A stretch of DNA of 36,156 nucleotides from Bacteroidota bacterium. GTDB taxonomy: Bacteria > Bacteroidota > Bacteroidia > Chitinophagales > Chitinophagaceae. The stretch is from NCBI GenBank assembly GCA_023423835.1, contig JAFAEW010000082.1, positions 1 through 36,156 of the forward strand. Reading direction: 5' to 3'. Of this stretch, positions 1-8,156 are shown piece by piece. How positions within the stretch are numbered: the stretch's first letter is position 1; every line of letters begins with the position of its first letter. The notes under the pieces are model-generated. The model did no database searches, had not been told where the DNA came from, and saw only the letters and a program-made list of their open reading frames with translations. Both the position numbers and the translations under genes were made by a program.

Positions 1-27
1 GGGAATATGTATATCGGTGCGGCATAG

Positions 28-55
28 AAAAAAAGCTCCTTTTTTGAGGAGCTTT
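28..55 (-). terminator. Intrinsic terminator of rpmH
   Basis: An 8-bp perfect stem (AAAGCTCC at 32-39 with GGAGCTTT at 48-55) has an 8-nt loop. On the minus strand it is followed by a run of T (the A run at 28-34). It lies about 40 nt past the rpmH stop. Confidence 0.85.
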
Positions 56-96
56 AAAATTAGATATAGTTATTCTTTTTATACCGTTTTCACTGC

Positions 97-252
97 TTAT
101 TTTAATCTAAGCTCATCAGATACCGTCAATTTTGCACGGCCTTTTTTACGGCGGCTCGCCAGAACCTTGCGTCCGTTGGCAGTTTGCATACGCTTACGGA
201 AACCATGAACGGATTTACGACGGCGCCTGTGCGGTTGAAATGTACGTTTCAT
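97..252 (-). CDS. rpmH: 50S ribosomal protein L34
   Basis: This 51-residue, very basic protein begins MKRTFQPHRRRRKSVHGFRK and ends in a KLTVSDE-type tail, which is the standard L34 sequence. L34 is a small component of the large ribosomal subunit and binds 23S rRNA. The length is normal for the family. The start is the ATG at 252. A TAnnTTTG promoter element lies at 334-341 and a strong intrinsic terminator at 28-55, so the gene looks monocistronic. The usual rnpA and dnaA neighbours are not seen here, which is not unusual in Bacteroidota. Confidence 0.97.
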   Translation of the reverse strand: MKRTFQPHRRRRKSVHGFRKRMQTANGRKVLASRRKKGRAKLTVSDELRLK

Positions 253-333
253 AAATTAAAAAATTTTTACTAAAAAATTGAATTTCAACTTACAGGCAAC
301 AGTCACCATCACTGCCACCCGGTGAAAGGACGG

Positions 334-364
334 CAAAGGTAATAGAAAAATTTAATTGAGAAAA
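334..364 (-). promoter_or_regulatory. Bacteroidota-type promoter of rpmH
   Basis: On the minus strand TACCTTTG (334-341) matches the Bacteroidota -7 consensus TAnnTTTG. TTTT lies 19 nt upstream (361-364), in place of the -33 TTTG. The predicted transcript start is near 327, giving a leader of about 75 nt before the rpmH ATG. Confidence 0.6.
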
Positions 365-443
365 GGAATCTGAAGTATTTTAAGTTTTAACAATCGGGCC
401 TTTTGCCTGGATTGTGTAGGATTTCACAGAAGGCCGAAAGATG

Positions 444-515
444 TGGTCTCACCAGGACTCGAACCTGGATCTAAAGTTTAGGAAACTTCTATTCTATCCC
501 TTGAACTATGAGACC
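444..515 (-). tRNA. tRNA-Arg (anticodon CCT)
   Basis: The 72-nt minus-strand sequence folds as a full cloverleaf. The acceptor stem is GGTCTCA/TGAGACC, the D stem GTTC/GAAT, the anticodon stem GAAGT/ACTTT around loop TTCCTAA, and the T arm CCAGG-TTCGAGT-CCTGG. The anticodon CCT reads AGG codons (arginine). CCA is not encoded, as is common in Bacteroidota. A -7-like TATTTTTG (529-536, minus strand) lies just upstream. Confidence 0.93.
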
Positions 516-528
516 AAAATTTGAGGGG

Positions 529-536
529 CAAAAATA
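529..536 (-). promoter_or_regulatory. Probable -7 element of the tRNA-Arg promoter
   Basis: TATTTTTG on the minus strand matches TAnnTTTG and ends 13 nt before the mature tRNA 5' end. No clear -33 TTTG is seen at the expected distance, so support is partial. Confidence 0.45.
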
Positions 537-606
537 ATATTAATGACCATAACTTTTTCGCTATTTTTATAATTCATACACATTTGAAGGATTAATAGGT
601 TTAAAT

Positions 607-1047
607 ATGAGATTTTTTAGTTTTCTTATCGTTTGTGTTTCAATCGCTTCCATTGCCAGGTCGCAGGAGATCAGGTTTAACCATCAGACAGTATATGTGG
701 TAGATATGAACAAATCAGCAGAATTTTATGAAAAGGTAATGGGCTTAACAAGAATTGAAGAACCTTTTCATGATAATAAGCACATCTGGATGAAGACCGG
801 TGCCCACAGTCAGTTGCACATTGTGGAAGGAGCCAAATCGGTACAGCCCCACGATATCAATATTCACATGGCATTTTCTGTTGATTCACTCCAAAAGTTT
901 ATTGATCATTTGGATTCGATGCAGGTTAAATATGGCGATTGGTCGCAAAAATCCAAATCTCCCCAAAAACGCCCGGATGGAATTTTACAGATCTACCTGC
1001 AGGATCCCGACGGCTACTGGATTGAAGTGAATAACGACCGGTCTTAA
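607..1047 (+). CDS. Secreted VOC (glyoxalase-like) superfamily protein
   Basis: This 146-residue protein has a signal peptide (residues 1-19, cleavage near ARS-Q). It is followed by one VOC module whose opening (FNHQTVYVVDMNKSAEFYEK) is typical of glyoxalase I-like folds. Candidate metal ligands are His26, His87 (in INIHMAF) and Glu142 (in GYWIEV). VOC proteins are metal-dependent lyases, dioxygenases or binding proteins; the substrate cannot be read from sequence. Export is unusual for glyoxalase I itself, so a periplasmic relative is more likely. A near-consensus promoter (CACATTTG at 579-586) lies 20 nt before the ATG. There is no operon partner. Confidence 0.85.
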   Translation: MRFFSFLIVCVSIASIARSQEIRFNHQTVYVVDMNKSAEFYEKVMGLTRIEEPFHDNKHIWMKTGAHSQLHIVEGAKSVQPHDINIHMAFSVDSLQKFIDHLDSMQVKYGDWSQKSKSPQKRPDGILQIYLQDPDGYWIEVNNDRS

Positions 1048-1135
1048 AATGCTGATCCGTCTCACCTCAAAACCACCGGAATAGATTTTATGAAAGGATA
1101 AAACTTTCTGACTTCGCCCGTCTGCATTTGAACCT

Positions 1136-1143
1136 TATCTTTG
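1136..1143 (+). promoter_or_regulatory. Promoter -7 element for the TPR gene
   Basis: TATCTTTG matches the TAnnTTTG consensus and lies 18 nt before the ATG at 1162. A weak -33-like TTCG lies 19 nt upstream (1113-1116). Confidence 0.55.
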
Positions 1144-1161
1144 CCGACTTAAATTCTTATA

Positions 1162-1815
1162 ATGAAGTTTTACAACTTTTTGATCAAATACCGTTTTTGG
1201 CTGAGCATTGTGGCAATTGTAATTGCAGTGGTTTTGAATGTTACGGGAACCGGCTTTTGGCCCACCTTTCCCTTATATTTCGTGGCGCTGATCGGACTTT
1301 TCAGCCATTTTTTTATCGGCCCCATGCGTTTGGTGCAACAGCCGATGGAAGAAGGCAATATGGAAGAAGTGGAACGAATTATGAATACGATCTGGTTTCC
1401 AAACCTTTTATATAAACCTGTGCGTTCAACCTATTATACTTTGAAAGGAAATATTGCGATGATGCAGCAGGATTTCGATACAGCGGAAAAACATCTGAAA
1501 AAAAGTTCCGACCTCGGAAGTCCGATGCCCGAGGCCGAAGGCGCCAATAAGCTGCAGCTTGGAATGATGGCATTACAAAAAGGTGATTTTAAGGGTGGGG
1601 AAAGCTATATCAGGGCAGCTTTGCGGCTGGGGTTGAATGATAAAGAAAGCGAAGCCGTTGCTTACCTGAGCATGTGCCAGATATTTATGAATAAGCGCGA
1701 ATTCAGGGCCGCAAAAGAATACTTCCGGAAGGCAAAAGCCCTGAAACCACGAACCGAACAGGTGGTAAGCCAAATCAAGGAAATAGAGAAATACATATCC
1801 AGAATTCCGGGATAA
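1162..1815 (+). CDS. Membrane-anchored tetratricopeptide-repeat protein
   Basis: The protein has 217 residues. Two hydrophobic segments (about residues 12-30 and 34-54) form an N-terminal membrane hairpin. The soluble part is made of TPR-like helical pairs, for example YTLKGNIAMMQQDFDTAEKHLKK (quoted in part), KLQLGMMALQKGDFKGGESY and AYLSMCQIFMNKREFRAAKE. TPR domains mediate protein-protein contacts, so a scaffold role at the inner membrane is inferred. The partner is unknown. It has its own -7 element at 1136-1143. A weak stem-loop (1829-1853, AGCTCCG/CGGGGCT, then TTT) may end transcription. Confidence 0.8.
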   Translation: MKFYNFLIKYRFWLSIVAIVIAVVLNVTGTGFWPTFPLYFVALIGLFSHFFIGPMRLVQQPMEEGNMEEVERIMNTIWFPNLLYKPVRSTYYTLKGNIAMMQQDFDTAEKHLKKSSDLGSPMPEAEGANKLQLGMMALQKGDFKGGESYIRAALRLGLNDKESEAVAYLSMCQIFMNKREFRAAKEYFRKAKALKPRTEQVVSQIKEIEKYISRIPG

Positions 1816-1828
1816 GTTTAAATGAGGC

Positions 1829-1855
1829 AGCTCCGGCACTCATTTGCGGGGCTTT
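1829..1855 (+). terminator. Weak terminator-like stem-loop
   Basis: AGCTCCG (1829-1835) pairs with CGGGGCT (1847-1853), with one G-U pair, and is followed by only three T. It lies just after the TPR gene. A second inverted repeat (AAATGAG/CTCATTT) overlaps it, so either fold is possible. Confidence 0.35.
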
Positions 1856-1950
1856 AACATTAAACTTATTCAAAAAGCACAATAATCGAAATTTCACCTC
1901 GTTTATATATCTGCATTTGACAAGTGCAATCCACTTCAAAAAAATCAGAT

Positions 1951-2190
1951 ATGGCTACTCTTGAAGCGTTGGTAAGTTACATGTATGGAGAACTTTCACC
2001 CGAGGAAAATCGAAAAATTGAAGAAGAGCTTCAGCTAAGCTGGCCGTTAAGGGAAAAATTTGCGGTATTAAAAGAATCGTACTGGCGCCTCGAACGGATT
2101 AATCTCTTATCGCCACGCAAAAAAACGATTGCACACATTATGGAATATGCGGCAAAAACCTCCAAAATTTCCTCCAATTTGAAAGCCTGA
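1951..2190 (+). CDS. Small conserved-looking protein, anti-sigma-factor N-terminus-like
   Basis: This is a 79-residue soluble protein starting MATLEALVSYMYGELSPEEN. The ATG at 1951 is preferred over an in-frame GTG at 1924, whose extra residues (QSTSKKSD) look like untranslated leader. The pattern of a short helix, then a GELSPEE turn, then IEEELQ resembles the cytosolic N-terminal module of Bacteroidota anti-sigma factors. The Cys/His zinc ligands and the membrane segment are absent. Such small proteins can accompany ECF sigma factor genes, but none is present here. The function is not known. The nth promoter overlaps its last codons. Confidence 0.65.
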   Translation: MATLEALVSYMYGELSPEENRKIEEELQLSWPLREKFAVLKESYWRLERINLLSPRKKTIAHIMEYAAKTSKISSNLKA

Positions 2191-2208
2191 TCCAAATCCT
2201 TAATTTTG
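2178..2208 (+). promoter_or_regulatory. Consensus Bacteroidota promoter of nth
   Basis: TTTG (2178-2181), a 19-nt spacer and TAATTTTG (2201-2208) match the -33 TTTG / -7 TAnnTTTG consensus exactly. The ATG of nth follows 16 nt later, so the mRNA leader is very short. The -33 element lies inside the 3' end of the preceding small gene. Confidence 0.8.
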
Positions 2209-2224
2209 GCCGCTTTCAAAAAAC

Positions 2225-2875
2225 ATGACAAGAAAAGAACGATTTGCCTTTGTTATTGAATATTTCGAACGTGAAATGCCGGTGGCTGAAACCGAACTGC
2301 ATTTTCACAATCCCTATGAATTATTGGTTGCCGTAATTCTTTCGGCTCAATGTACGGATAAGCGAATCAATCTTACCACCCCCGCCTTATTCCAACAGTT
2401 TCCGACCGTTGAAGCATTGTCGAAAGCCGATTTTGATACGCTGTTTCCGTTTATCAAAAGCATTTCTTATCCCAACAATAAAACAAAACATCTGCTGGGA
2501 ATGGCCCAAAAGGTTATGCAGGATTTCAACGGCGAAATTCCGATGACGGTGGAGGAGCTGATGCAGCTTCCCGGTGTCGGTAGAAAAACCGCCAATGTGA
2601 TCACTTCAGTGGTTGACAGGCAGCCGCGGATGGCAGTGGATACGCACGTTTTTAGAGTGGCTGCAAGAATTGGATTAACATATCGCGCCAAAACACCGCT
2701 GGCTGCAGAAAAACAATTGGTGGCCTTTCTACCGGAAGACCTCATTTATAAGGCGCATCACTGGCTGATCCTGCATGGCCGGTATGTGTGCGTGGCGAGA
2801 AAACCGAAATGCGGCATTTGCGGATTAAAACCGGCCTGCAAGTATTTCCAGGCAAACAAAGAAAAACTGCTTTGA
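2225..2875 (+). CDS. nth: Endonuclease III (DNA glycosylase/AP lyase)
   Basis: The protein has 216 residues, normal for the family. It removes oxidised pyrimidines in base excision repair and cleaves the abasic site by beta-elimination. The helix-hairpin-helix LPGVGRKTANVI carries the catalytic Lys121. Asp139 in VDTHVFRVAAR is the second catalytic residue. The C-terminal 4Fe-4S ligands are Cys189, Cys196, Cys199 and Cys205, with the exact C-x6-C-x2-C-x5-C spacing. It has its own consensus promoter (2178-2208) and looks intact. Confidence 0.97.
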   Translation: MTRKERFAFVIEYFEREMPVAETELHFHNPYELLVAVILSAQCTDKRINLTTPALFQQFPTVEALSKADFDTLFPFIKSISYPNNKTKHLLGMAQKVMQDFNGEIPMTVEELMQLPGVGRKTANVITSVVDRQPRMAVDTHVFRVAARIGLTYRAKTPLAAEKQLVAFLPEDLIYKAHHWLILHGRYVCVARKPKCGICGLKPACKYFQANKEKLL

Positions 2876-2954
2876 AGATCGGTTATTGAGGAAAAAATTT
2901 TACTTTTATTGCTGAGTGATCGCCAATCTATTGAAGTTCTAATAAAAAAATCCG

Positions 2955-3755
2955 ATGAAAAAAATTGTCCTTACAGCTTTTATTTTGAGTGTTTTCGGTT
3001 CTGCAAATGCTCAAAACTGGGATAGTCTTGCAAAAGTGGCTGCAAAAACCGAGGTTTGGGAACCTGTACCTCCGGTAGTCAGCCCGGGGAAAACCTGCGG
3101 CGACGCACCCGGCGATGCGATAATTTTATTCAACGGAAATAATCTCGACAAATGGCGCTCTGTGAATGACACCTCCCGGCCGGCAAATTGGCTCGTGGAA
3201 GGCGATCATTTTACCGTAAATAAAAAGGCGGGTAATATTGAAACGAAAGAGCGGTTTATGGATTATCAACTGCATCTCGAATGGCGGATTCCCAAAGATA
3301 TTGAGGGCGAAGGACAAGCAAGAGGCAACAGCGGCGTATTTCTCGCAAGTACCGGACCGGGCGATGCGGGTTACGAAATACAGATTCTCGATTGCTACAA
3401 CAATAAGACGTATGTGAACGGACAAACCGGATCGGTGTATAAACAGGGAATTCCCCTGGCCAATGCCTGCAAAAAACCTGGAGAATGGCAGACTTACGAC
3501 ATCGTTTGGACCGCTCCGCGCTTCAATTCAGATGGCAGCTTACTGACGCCTGCCACGGTTACCCTTTTTCACAATGGCGTTTTGCTTCAAAATAATTTTC
3601 AACTGAAAGGACAAACCGTTTGGACCGGCTCGCCCTCTTATAGCCCGCACGGCGCTTCTCCCATCAAACTCCAGTCGCATGGCGATCCGAGTAAACCCAT
3701 CAGCTTTCGCAATATCTGGGTAAGGCCATTGAATCCACCGGCTGCCGGCAGCTAA
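2955..3755 (+). CDS. Secreted DUF1080 (3-keto-disaccharide hydrolase-like) protein
   Basis: The protein has 266 residues with a signal peptide (1-19, ending SANAQ). The rest matches the pattern of the DUF1080 concanavalin-like family: a start near AIILFNGNNLDKW, a central ARGNSGVFLA and GYEIQILDCYNN, and the end PISFRNIWVRPL. The family includes enzymes that act on 3-keto-glycosides; the specific substrate here is unknown. The protein is expected in the periplasm or outside the cell. It is followed 85 nt later by a TonB receptor, so a shared role in nutrient use is possible but not shown. Confidence 0.85.
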   Translation: MKKIVLTAFILSVFGSANAQNWDSLAKVAAKTEVWEPVPPVVSPGKTCGDAPGDAIILFNGNNLDKWRSVNDTSRPANWLVEGDHFTVNKKAGNIETKERFMDYQLHLEWRIPKDIEGEGQARGNSGVFLASTGPGDAGYEIQILDCYNNKTYVNGQTGSVYKQGIPLANACKKPGEWQTYDIVWTAPRFNSDGSLLTPATVTLFHNGVLLQNNFQLKGQTVWTGSPSYSPHGASPIKLQSHGDPSKPISFRNIWVRPLNPPAAGS

Positions 3756-3840
3756 CACAATTAACGATTTAATGATTCGGTAATATTGGGTTAATGATGG
3801 GTTAACAGTCCGATTCTTTTTTTGCACAAAATTTATTACG

Positions 3841-6654
3841 ATGCAAGAAAGGATTGGAAAACTGATAGCCGGATTTTTGTTGATGGTCGTTTTCCATTTG
3901 AAAGCAGACGCGCAAAACGGCAGACTCACGGGAAAAGTATCAGACGATAAGAATGCACCGGTAGCAGCAGCCACCCTCACGGAGCTTATCACACACCAAA
4001 TATTTATTTCTAATGCTGACGGAACATTCAGCCTTCCCCTTCCCGCCGGCAATCAGTATGTGCTGGAGATAAAGGCCATTGGATTTATTACAAAAACCAT
4101 TACCGATATCGAAATCAAAGCAAACGAAGTCACCGATTTGCCGGTATTTCTCGCTTCGTCCGAAAATCAATTGGAGGAAGTGGCAGTAACCACCTCTTCA
4201 AGAAAGGAATCGGTAAACAGTATGCTGCGATTTCAAAAGAATACGCCGGTAGTGGCACAGGTGGTTTCCGCTGAATCGATTAGAAAATCGCCGGATAAAA
4301 ACACAGGAGAGGTGTTGAAAAGGGTTACCGGGTTATCGCTGCAGGAAGGGAAATATATAGTGGCAAGAGGACTGAGCGATCGCTATAACCAGGCCATGCT
4401 CAACGGCGTTTTACTTTCATCAACCGAGGCTGACCGAAAGACATTTTCATTTGATTTATTTCCGGCCTCTGTGATCGAAAATATTGTTGTAAACAAAACC
4501 TTCATGCCCGAAAATCCGGCAGAATGGGCAGGCGGATTAATCCAGATTACCACCACGGATATTCCTTCGAAAGGCTTTCTCGATGTTCAGATCGGAACGA
4601 GTTTTAATACGGCAACCATCGGAAAGGATTTTAACCATGCGAAAGGAGGAAGCCTTGACTTCCTGGGATTTGATGACGGATCACGGGCGCTTCCCGCAGG
4701 TTTTCCCACAAAATCTGCCTTCGCAGCCCTCCCTGTTGATCAAAAAATTGCAAACGGAATACAAGTGGCTTCCAAAGACTGGGGTTATGAAACAAATAAC
4801 AGCGCTTTAGCAACCCTCGGCCAATCGTTGCGGCTGAACGGCGGGTTCAATACCCGTGTATTCAATAAAGAAACCGGTGGCGTTTTCTCGATCAACTACA
4901 ACCGCAGCCTGCGAAATCTCGAATATCAAAACCGGTTTTTCAACATCAATCAAACCAAAGCAGAGCCGTCATTTGACTATCTCAACAATAAATACGATGA
5001 AGAAACCATGTTGGGTGGAATGGCCAATTTTTCAATGCGCCTTTCGAAAAACAATAAAATTTCCTTCAGAAACCTGTTAAACGTACACACCAACAATTAC
5101 ACGGTTTTAAGAACGGGAAAAGACTTTGAAGCGGATGCAGTTTCGGGAGAAAATATCAAGGCATATGAATATGGATTTAAGCAAACCACTTTCTCTAATA
5201 ATGAATTACAAGTCGAACAGTCTTTTCTGCAGCTAAAGGCAAAGCTCAATGCATTTGGCAGCTTCACAATAATTGATCAGTACGTTCCCGATCAGAGAAG
5301 GTTGCAATACAACCAGCAGGGACATGATCTTCAGTCACCCTGGGCGGCATTGATCTCCAATACGCTTTCGCAAAAAACCGGCAGTATTTTTTATTCCAAT
5401 CTCAACGATTACATCTACAGTACGGGAGCCGATCTTCAAAAAGAATTTAAGCTGTCAGGAATAAAGCAATCGGTTAAAGGCGGATATCTTCTGCAGGTGA
5501 AAGACCGGTTATACAACGCAAGGCCGTTCTCGGTTTACCTTCCGTCAGATGATCCCGGGCTGAAAATGGAGAATCCATCTGAAATTTTTGATGCCGCAAA
5601 CTTTGGAACCGCGGCCGATCAATTTCATTTCGATGAATTATCCGGAATTTATTTCCGCTACATGGCGCATTCAATCTTAAACGCCGCCTATGTTCAATTT
5701 CAAAATGAGATCGGAAAAAATATCAGACTCACCTGGGGAGCGAGGTATGAAAATTTTGATCAGCGAACCGGGAGTAAAAAGCCGTCTGATCCCCGCTACA
5801 ACGATCGGAGGTCGTCTGATATCCTGCCGTCTGTAAATGCTACTTACCGGATCAATTCTTTATCGAACCTTCGGGTGGCGGCTTCTCAGACACTTATCAG
5901 ACCTGAATTTCGCGAACTTACTTCCACTGCGTTTTTTGATTTTGAGCTGGGAGCTACGGTCATCGGAAATCCTGGGCTCGTTACAACCAAAGTATCCAAT
6001 ATTGACCTGCGGTATGAGTTGTATCAAAAGCCGGGAGAGCTGCTAACGGCGGGTTTGTTTTATAAGTACTTCAAAAATCCGATAGAACTCGTATTTAACC
6101 AAACCGGAGCAGGTTCCTCAAATACTTTCAATTATATCGACAATGTTCAGACGGCTGCCAAGACCTACGGAGCGGAAATAGAATTCAGAAAGAAGCTGGA
6201 TGCCGTTTCCTCAACCGTAAAAAACTTCACAATCCAGGGCAATTTCACCTACATCTATAATCGCGTACAGTTTAAAGAGCAATCCTTAGACAGACCGATG
6301 CAGGGACAGTCGCCCTATCTTTTAAACCTTGGATTGCTATATGAAGATCAGGAAGGTAGTTGGAGCGGTTCATTGCTGTTTAACCAGTATGGAAGAAGAA
6401 TTCTTTATGTGGGAAATGAACAGATACCGGCTATTTGGGAAGCGCCGCGTCCGTTGCTCGATCTTCAGCTTGCAAAAGCCGTCTTAAACGGAAAAGGAAA
6501 GGTTACCTTAAATGTGACCGACCTGCTCAACCGGCCCGCTTTGTTTTATCATGACCTGAATGCCGATAAAAAATATTCAGCGGATGATGCCCTGGCATTG
6601 AAAAGAAAGTTCGGAACCGGAGTCAGCGTCTCTTTCTCTTACAAGATAAAATAG
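3841..6654 (+). CDS. TonB-dependent outer-membrane receptor
   Basis: The protein has 937 residues. In order it shows a signal peptide (1-24), a carboxypeptidase-regulatory-like beta domain (about 27-110, GRLTGKVSDDKNAPVAAATL), and a plug domain (about 115-250) with GEVLKRVTGLSL and IVARGLSDRYNQAMLNG. A 22-strand-type barrel follows, ending in SVSFSYKIK with an aromatic/hydrophobic C-terminal strand. A DLNADKKYSADD stretch near the end looks like an EF-hand or dockerin calcium loop. Such receptors import large or scarce solutes using TonB energy. No SusD is next to it; instead a lipoprotein gene follows after 38 nt. The substrate is not evident. A phosphate-responsive role is a guess from the nearby PhoBR-like pair. 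Confidence 0.93.
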   Translation: MQERIGKLIAGFLLMVVFHLKADAQNGRLTGKVSDDKNAPVAAATLTELITHQIFISNADGTFSLPLPAGNQYVLEIKAIGFITKTITDIEIKANEVTDLPVFLASSENQLEEVAVTTSSRKESVNSMLRFQKNTPVVAQVVSAESIRKSPDKNTGEVLKRVTGLSLQEGKYIVARGLSDRYNQAMLNGVLLSSTEADRKTFSFDLFPASVIENIVVNKTFMPENPAEWAGGLIQITTTDIPSKGFLDVQIGTSFNTATIGKDFNHAKGGSLDFLGFDDGSRALPAGFPTKSAFAALPVDQKIANGIQVASKDWGYETNNSALATLGQSLRLNGGFNTRVFNKETGGVFSINYNRSLRNLEYQNRFFNINQTKAEPSFDYLNNKYDEETMLGGMANFSMRLSKNNKISFRNLLNVHTNNYTVLRTGKDFEADAVSGENIKAYEYGFKQTTFSNNELQVEQSFLQLKAKLNAFGSFTIIDQYVPDQRRLQYNQQGHDLQSPWAALISNTLSQKTGSIFYSNLNDYIYSTGADLQKEFKLSGIKQSVKGGYLLQVKDRLYNARPFSVYLPSDDPGLKMENPSEIFDAANFGTAADQFHFDELSGIYFRYMAHSILNAAYVQFQNEIGKNIRLTWGARYENFDQRTGSKKPSDPRYNDRRSSDILPSVNATYRINSLSNLRVAASQTLIRPEFRELTSTAFFDFELGATVIGNPGLVTTKVSNIDLRYELYQKPGELLTAGLFYKYFKNPIELVFNQTGAGSSNTFNYIDNVQTAAKTYGAEIEFRKKLDAVSSTVKNFTIQGNFTYIYNRVQFKEQSLDRPMQGQSPYLLNLGLLYEDQEGSWSGSLLFNQYGRRILYVGNEQIPAIWEAPRPLLDLQLAKAVLNGKGKVTLNVTDLLNRPALFYHDLNADKKYSADDALALKRKFGTGVSVSFSYKIK

Positions 6655-6692
6655 ACAATCAATTAACATTCGATTATTCAAAAAAAGCAAAC

Positions 6693-8090
6693 ATGAAAAA
6701 GCTCATTTTATTTATTTCTTTGATCGCACTGATCAGTACTTCCTGCCGGAAAATTGAAGCCGATGGCGAGGCGGTAAAGCCAGGTCCGCCGGAAGAAAAT
6801 CTGGTATTGGAAGGAAAAATCTCATCAGACCGGGTTCTGAAATCGGGTAGCAGCTACACCTTAAGAGGATTCGTTTATGTAGTGGATGGAGCCACGCTCA
6901 CGATCGAACCCGGCACTATCATTAAAGGAGAAAAGAGTGCAAACACAAGAGGCACACTCGTGATCACAAGAGGATCAAAAATCATTGCCGACGGCACGAG
7001 GGACCGGCCCATCATTTTCACCTCAGATCAGCCAAATCCTGAAAGAGGTGATTGGGGAGGAATAGTGGTTCTCGGAAAGGCAACCACCAATGCAAGTTTT
7101 AATGGCGTTGCAGGGGAAGGATCGGTTGAAGGCGGTGTAAACAATGCGGAAGGTCTTGGATTATTTGGCGGTAATGATGATAATGATAACTCGGGCATTC
7201 TCAGATATGTGCGGATCGAATACGCCGGTTTTGCCTATCTGCCCGATAACGAGTTGAATGGCCTCACCCTTGCCGGTGTCGGAAAATCTACGGTAATCGA
7301 TTATCTGCAGGTGTACAAGGCAAATGATGATGCGGTCGAATGCTTTGGTGGTGCGGTGGATTTACGACATCTCTTCCTTGTGAGCACGTTGGATGATGAC
7401 CTCGATACCGATAACGGCTGGAAAGGAAATGTGCAATGGGCAATTATCGTGAGAGACTCAAGTGTGGCCGACATTTCAAAAAGTGAAGCTTTTGAAAGCG
7501 ATAACGATGGAAACGGAAGCAACCTTTTGCCGCAGACATCGGGTGTTTACAGCAACATTACTGTCATCGGTCCGAGAGCAACGAAAAATAACAAAGGCAA
7601 CAGCTTGTTTCTGGCGGGAGCACAGATCAGAAGAAACTCCTCGATCTCCATTTTCAATTCGATATTTATGGGATGGGGAACAGGCATTCTGATTGATGCA
7701 AGCAAGGGCGTAGCCACTGATCAAAACATTCTCTCTGGAAATCTCGTTCTCCAAAATAACATCGTTTCAGGGGCCGAAACGCCCATCGGTTATGCGCCGG
7801 GTACGGCCGGTCAATCGGGCTGGAATGCCGATTCTGTCAAAAATTGGTTCAGCAGGCCGGACAATGGAAATTCAATCTTTGATGCCAATTCAGAAATTTT
7901 GCTGAAGGATCCGTTCAACTATCAGCAACCTGATTTTACGCCGCTAATGAATTCGCCGGTGCTCGCAGGCGCATCCTTTGACCATCCTAAATCAGCAGCA
8001 TTCGTAAAAGTACCCTATCGTGGGGCCGTTGGTCCGGAAGGAAGTGCAGATGCCGACTGGTGGAAAGGATGGACGAAAACCGGTTTTTAA
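6693..8090 (+). CDS. Beta-helix-like lipoprotein paired with the TonB receptor
   Basis: The protein has 465 residues with a lipoprotein signal ending LISTSC (Cys18 lipidated). The body is rich in short hydrophobic strands and glycine turns (for example GATLTIEPGTIIKGEK, GTLVITRGSKIIADGT, RGDWGGIVVLGKA), typical of a right-handed beta-helix. It probably sits on the outer membrane and works with the receptor encoded just upstream, as surface lipoproteins do in other TonB systems. This is inferred from position. No catalytic motif is seen. It is followed by a strong bidirectional terminator. Confidence 0.8.
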   Translation: MKKLILFISLIALISTSCRKIEADGEAVKPGPPEENLVLEGKISSDRVLKSGSSYTLRGFVYVVDGATLTIEPGTIIKGEKSANTRGTLVITRGSKIIADGTRDRPIIFTSDQPNPERGDWGGIVVLGKATTNASFNGVAGEGSVEGGVNNAEGLGLFGGNDDNDNSGILRYVRIEYAGFAYLPDNELNGLTLAGVGKSTVIDYLQVYKANDDAVECFGGAVDLRHLFLVSTLDDDLDTDNGWKGNVQWAIIVRDSSVADISKSEAFESDNDGNGSNLLPQTSGVYSNITVIGPRATKNNKGNSLFLAGAQIRRNSSISIFNSIFMGWGTGILIDASKGVATDQNILSGNLVLQNNIVSGAETPIGYAPGTAGQSGWNADSVKNWFSRPDNGNSIFDANSEILLKDPFNYQQPDFTPLMNSPVLAGASFDHPKSAAFVKVPYRGAVGPEGSADADWWKGWTKTGF

Positions 8091-8114
8091 TTTGTTTCAG
8101 TTGTTGTGGTTTTG

Positions 8115-8143
8115 AAAAAAGGCTGCCTTAGTGCAGCTTTTTT
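8115..8143. terminator. Bidirectional intrinsic terminator
   Basis: GCTGC (8122-8126) pairs with GCAGC (8133-8137) across a 6-nt loop. It is flanked by an A run (8115-8120) and a T run (8138-8143), so it works on both strands. It separates the convergent lipoprotein and histidine-kinase genes. Confidence 0.85.
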
Positions 8144-8156
8144 ATTTCCGTACAAC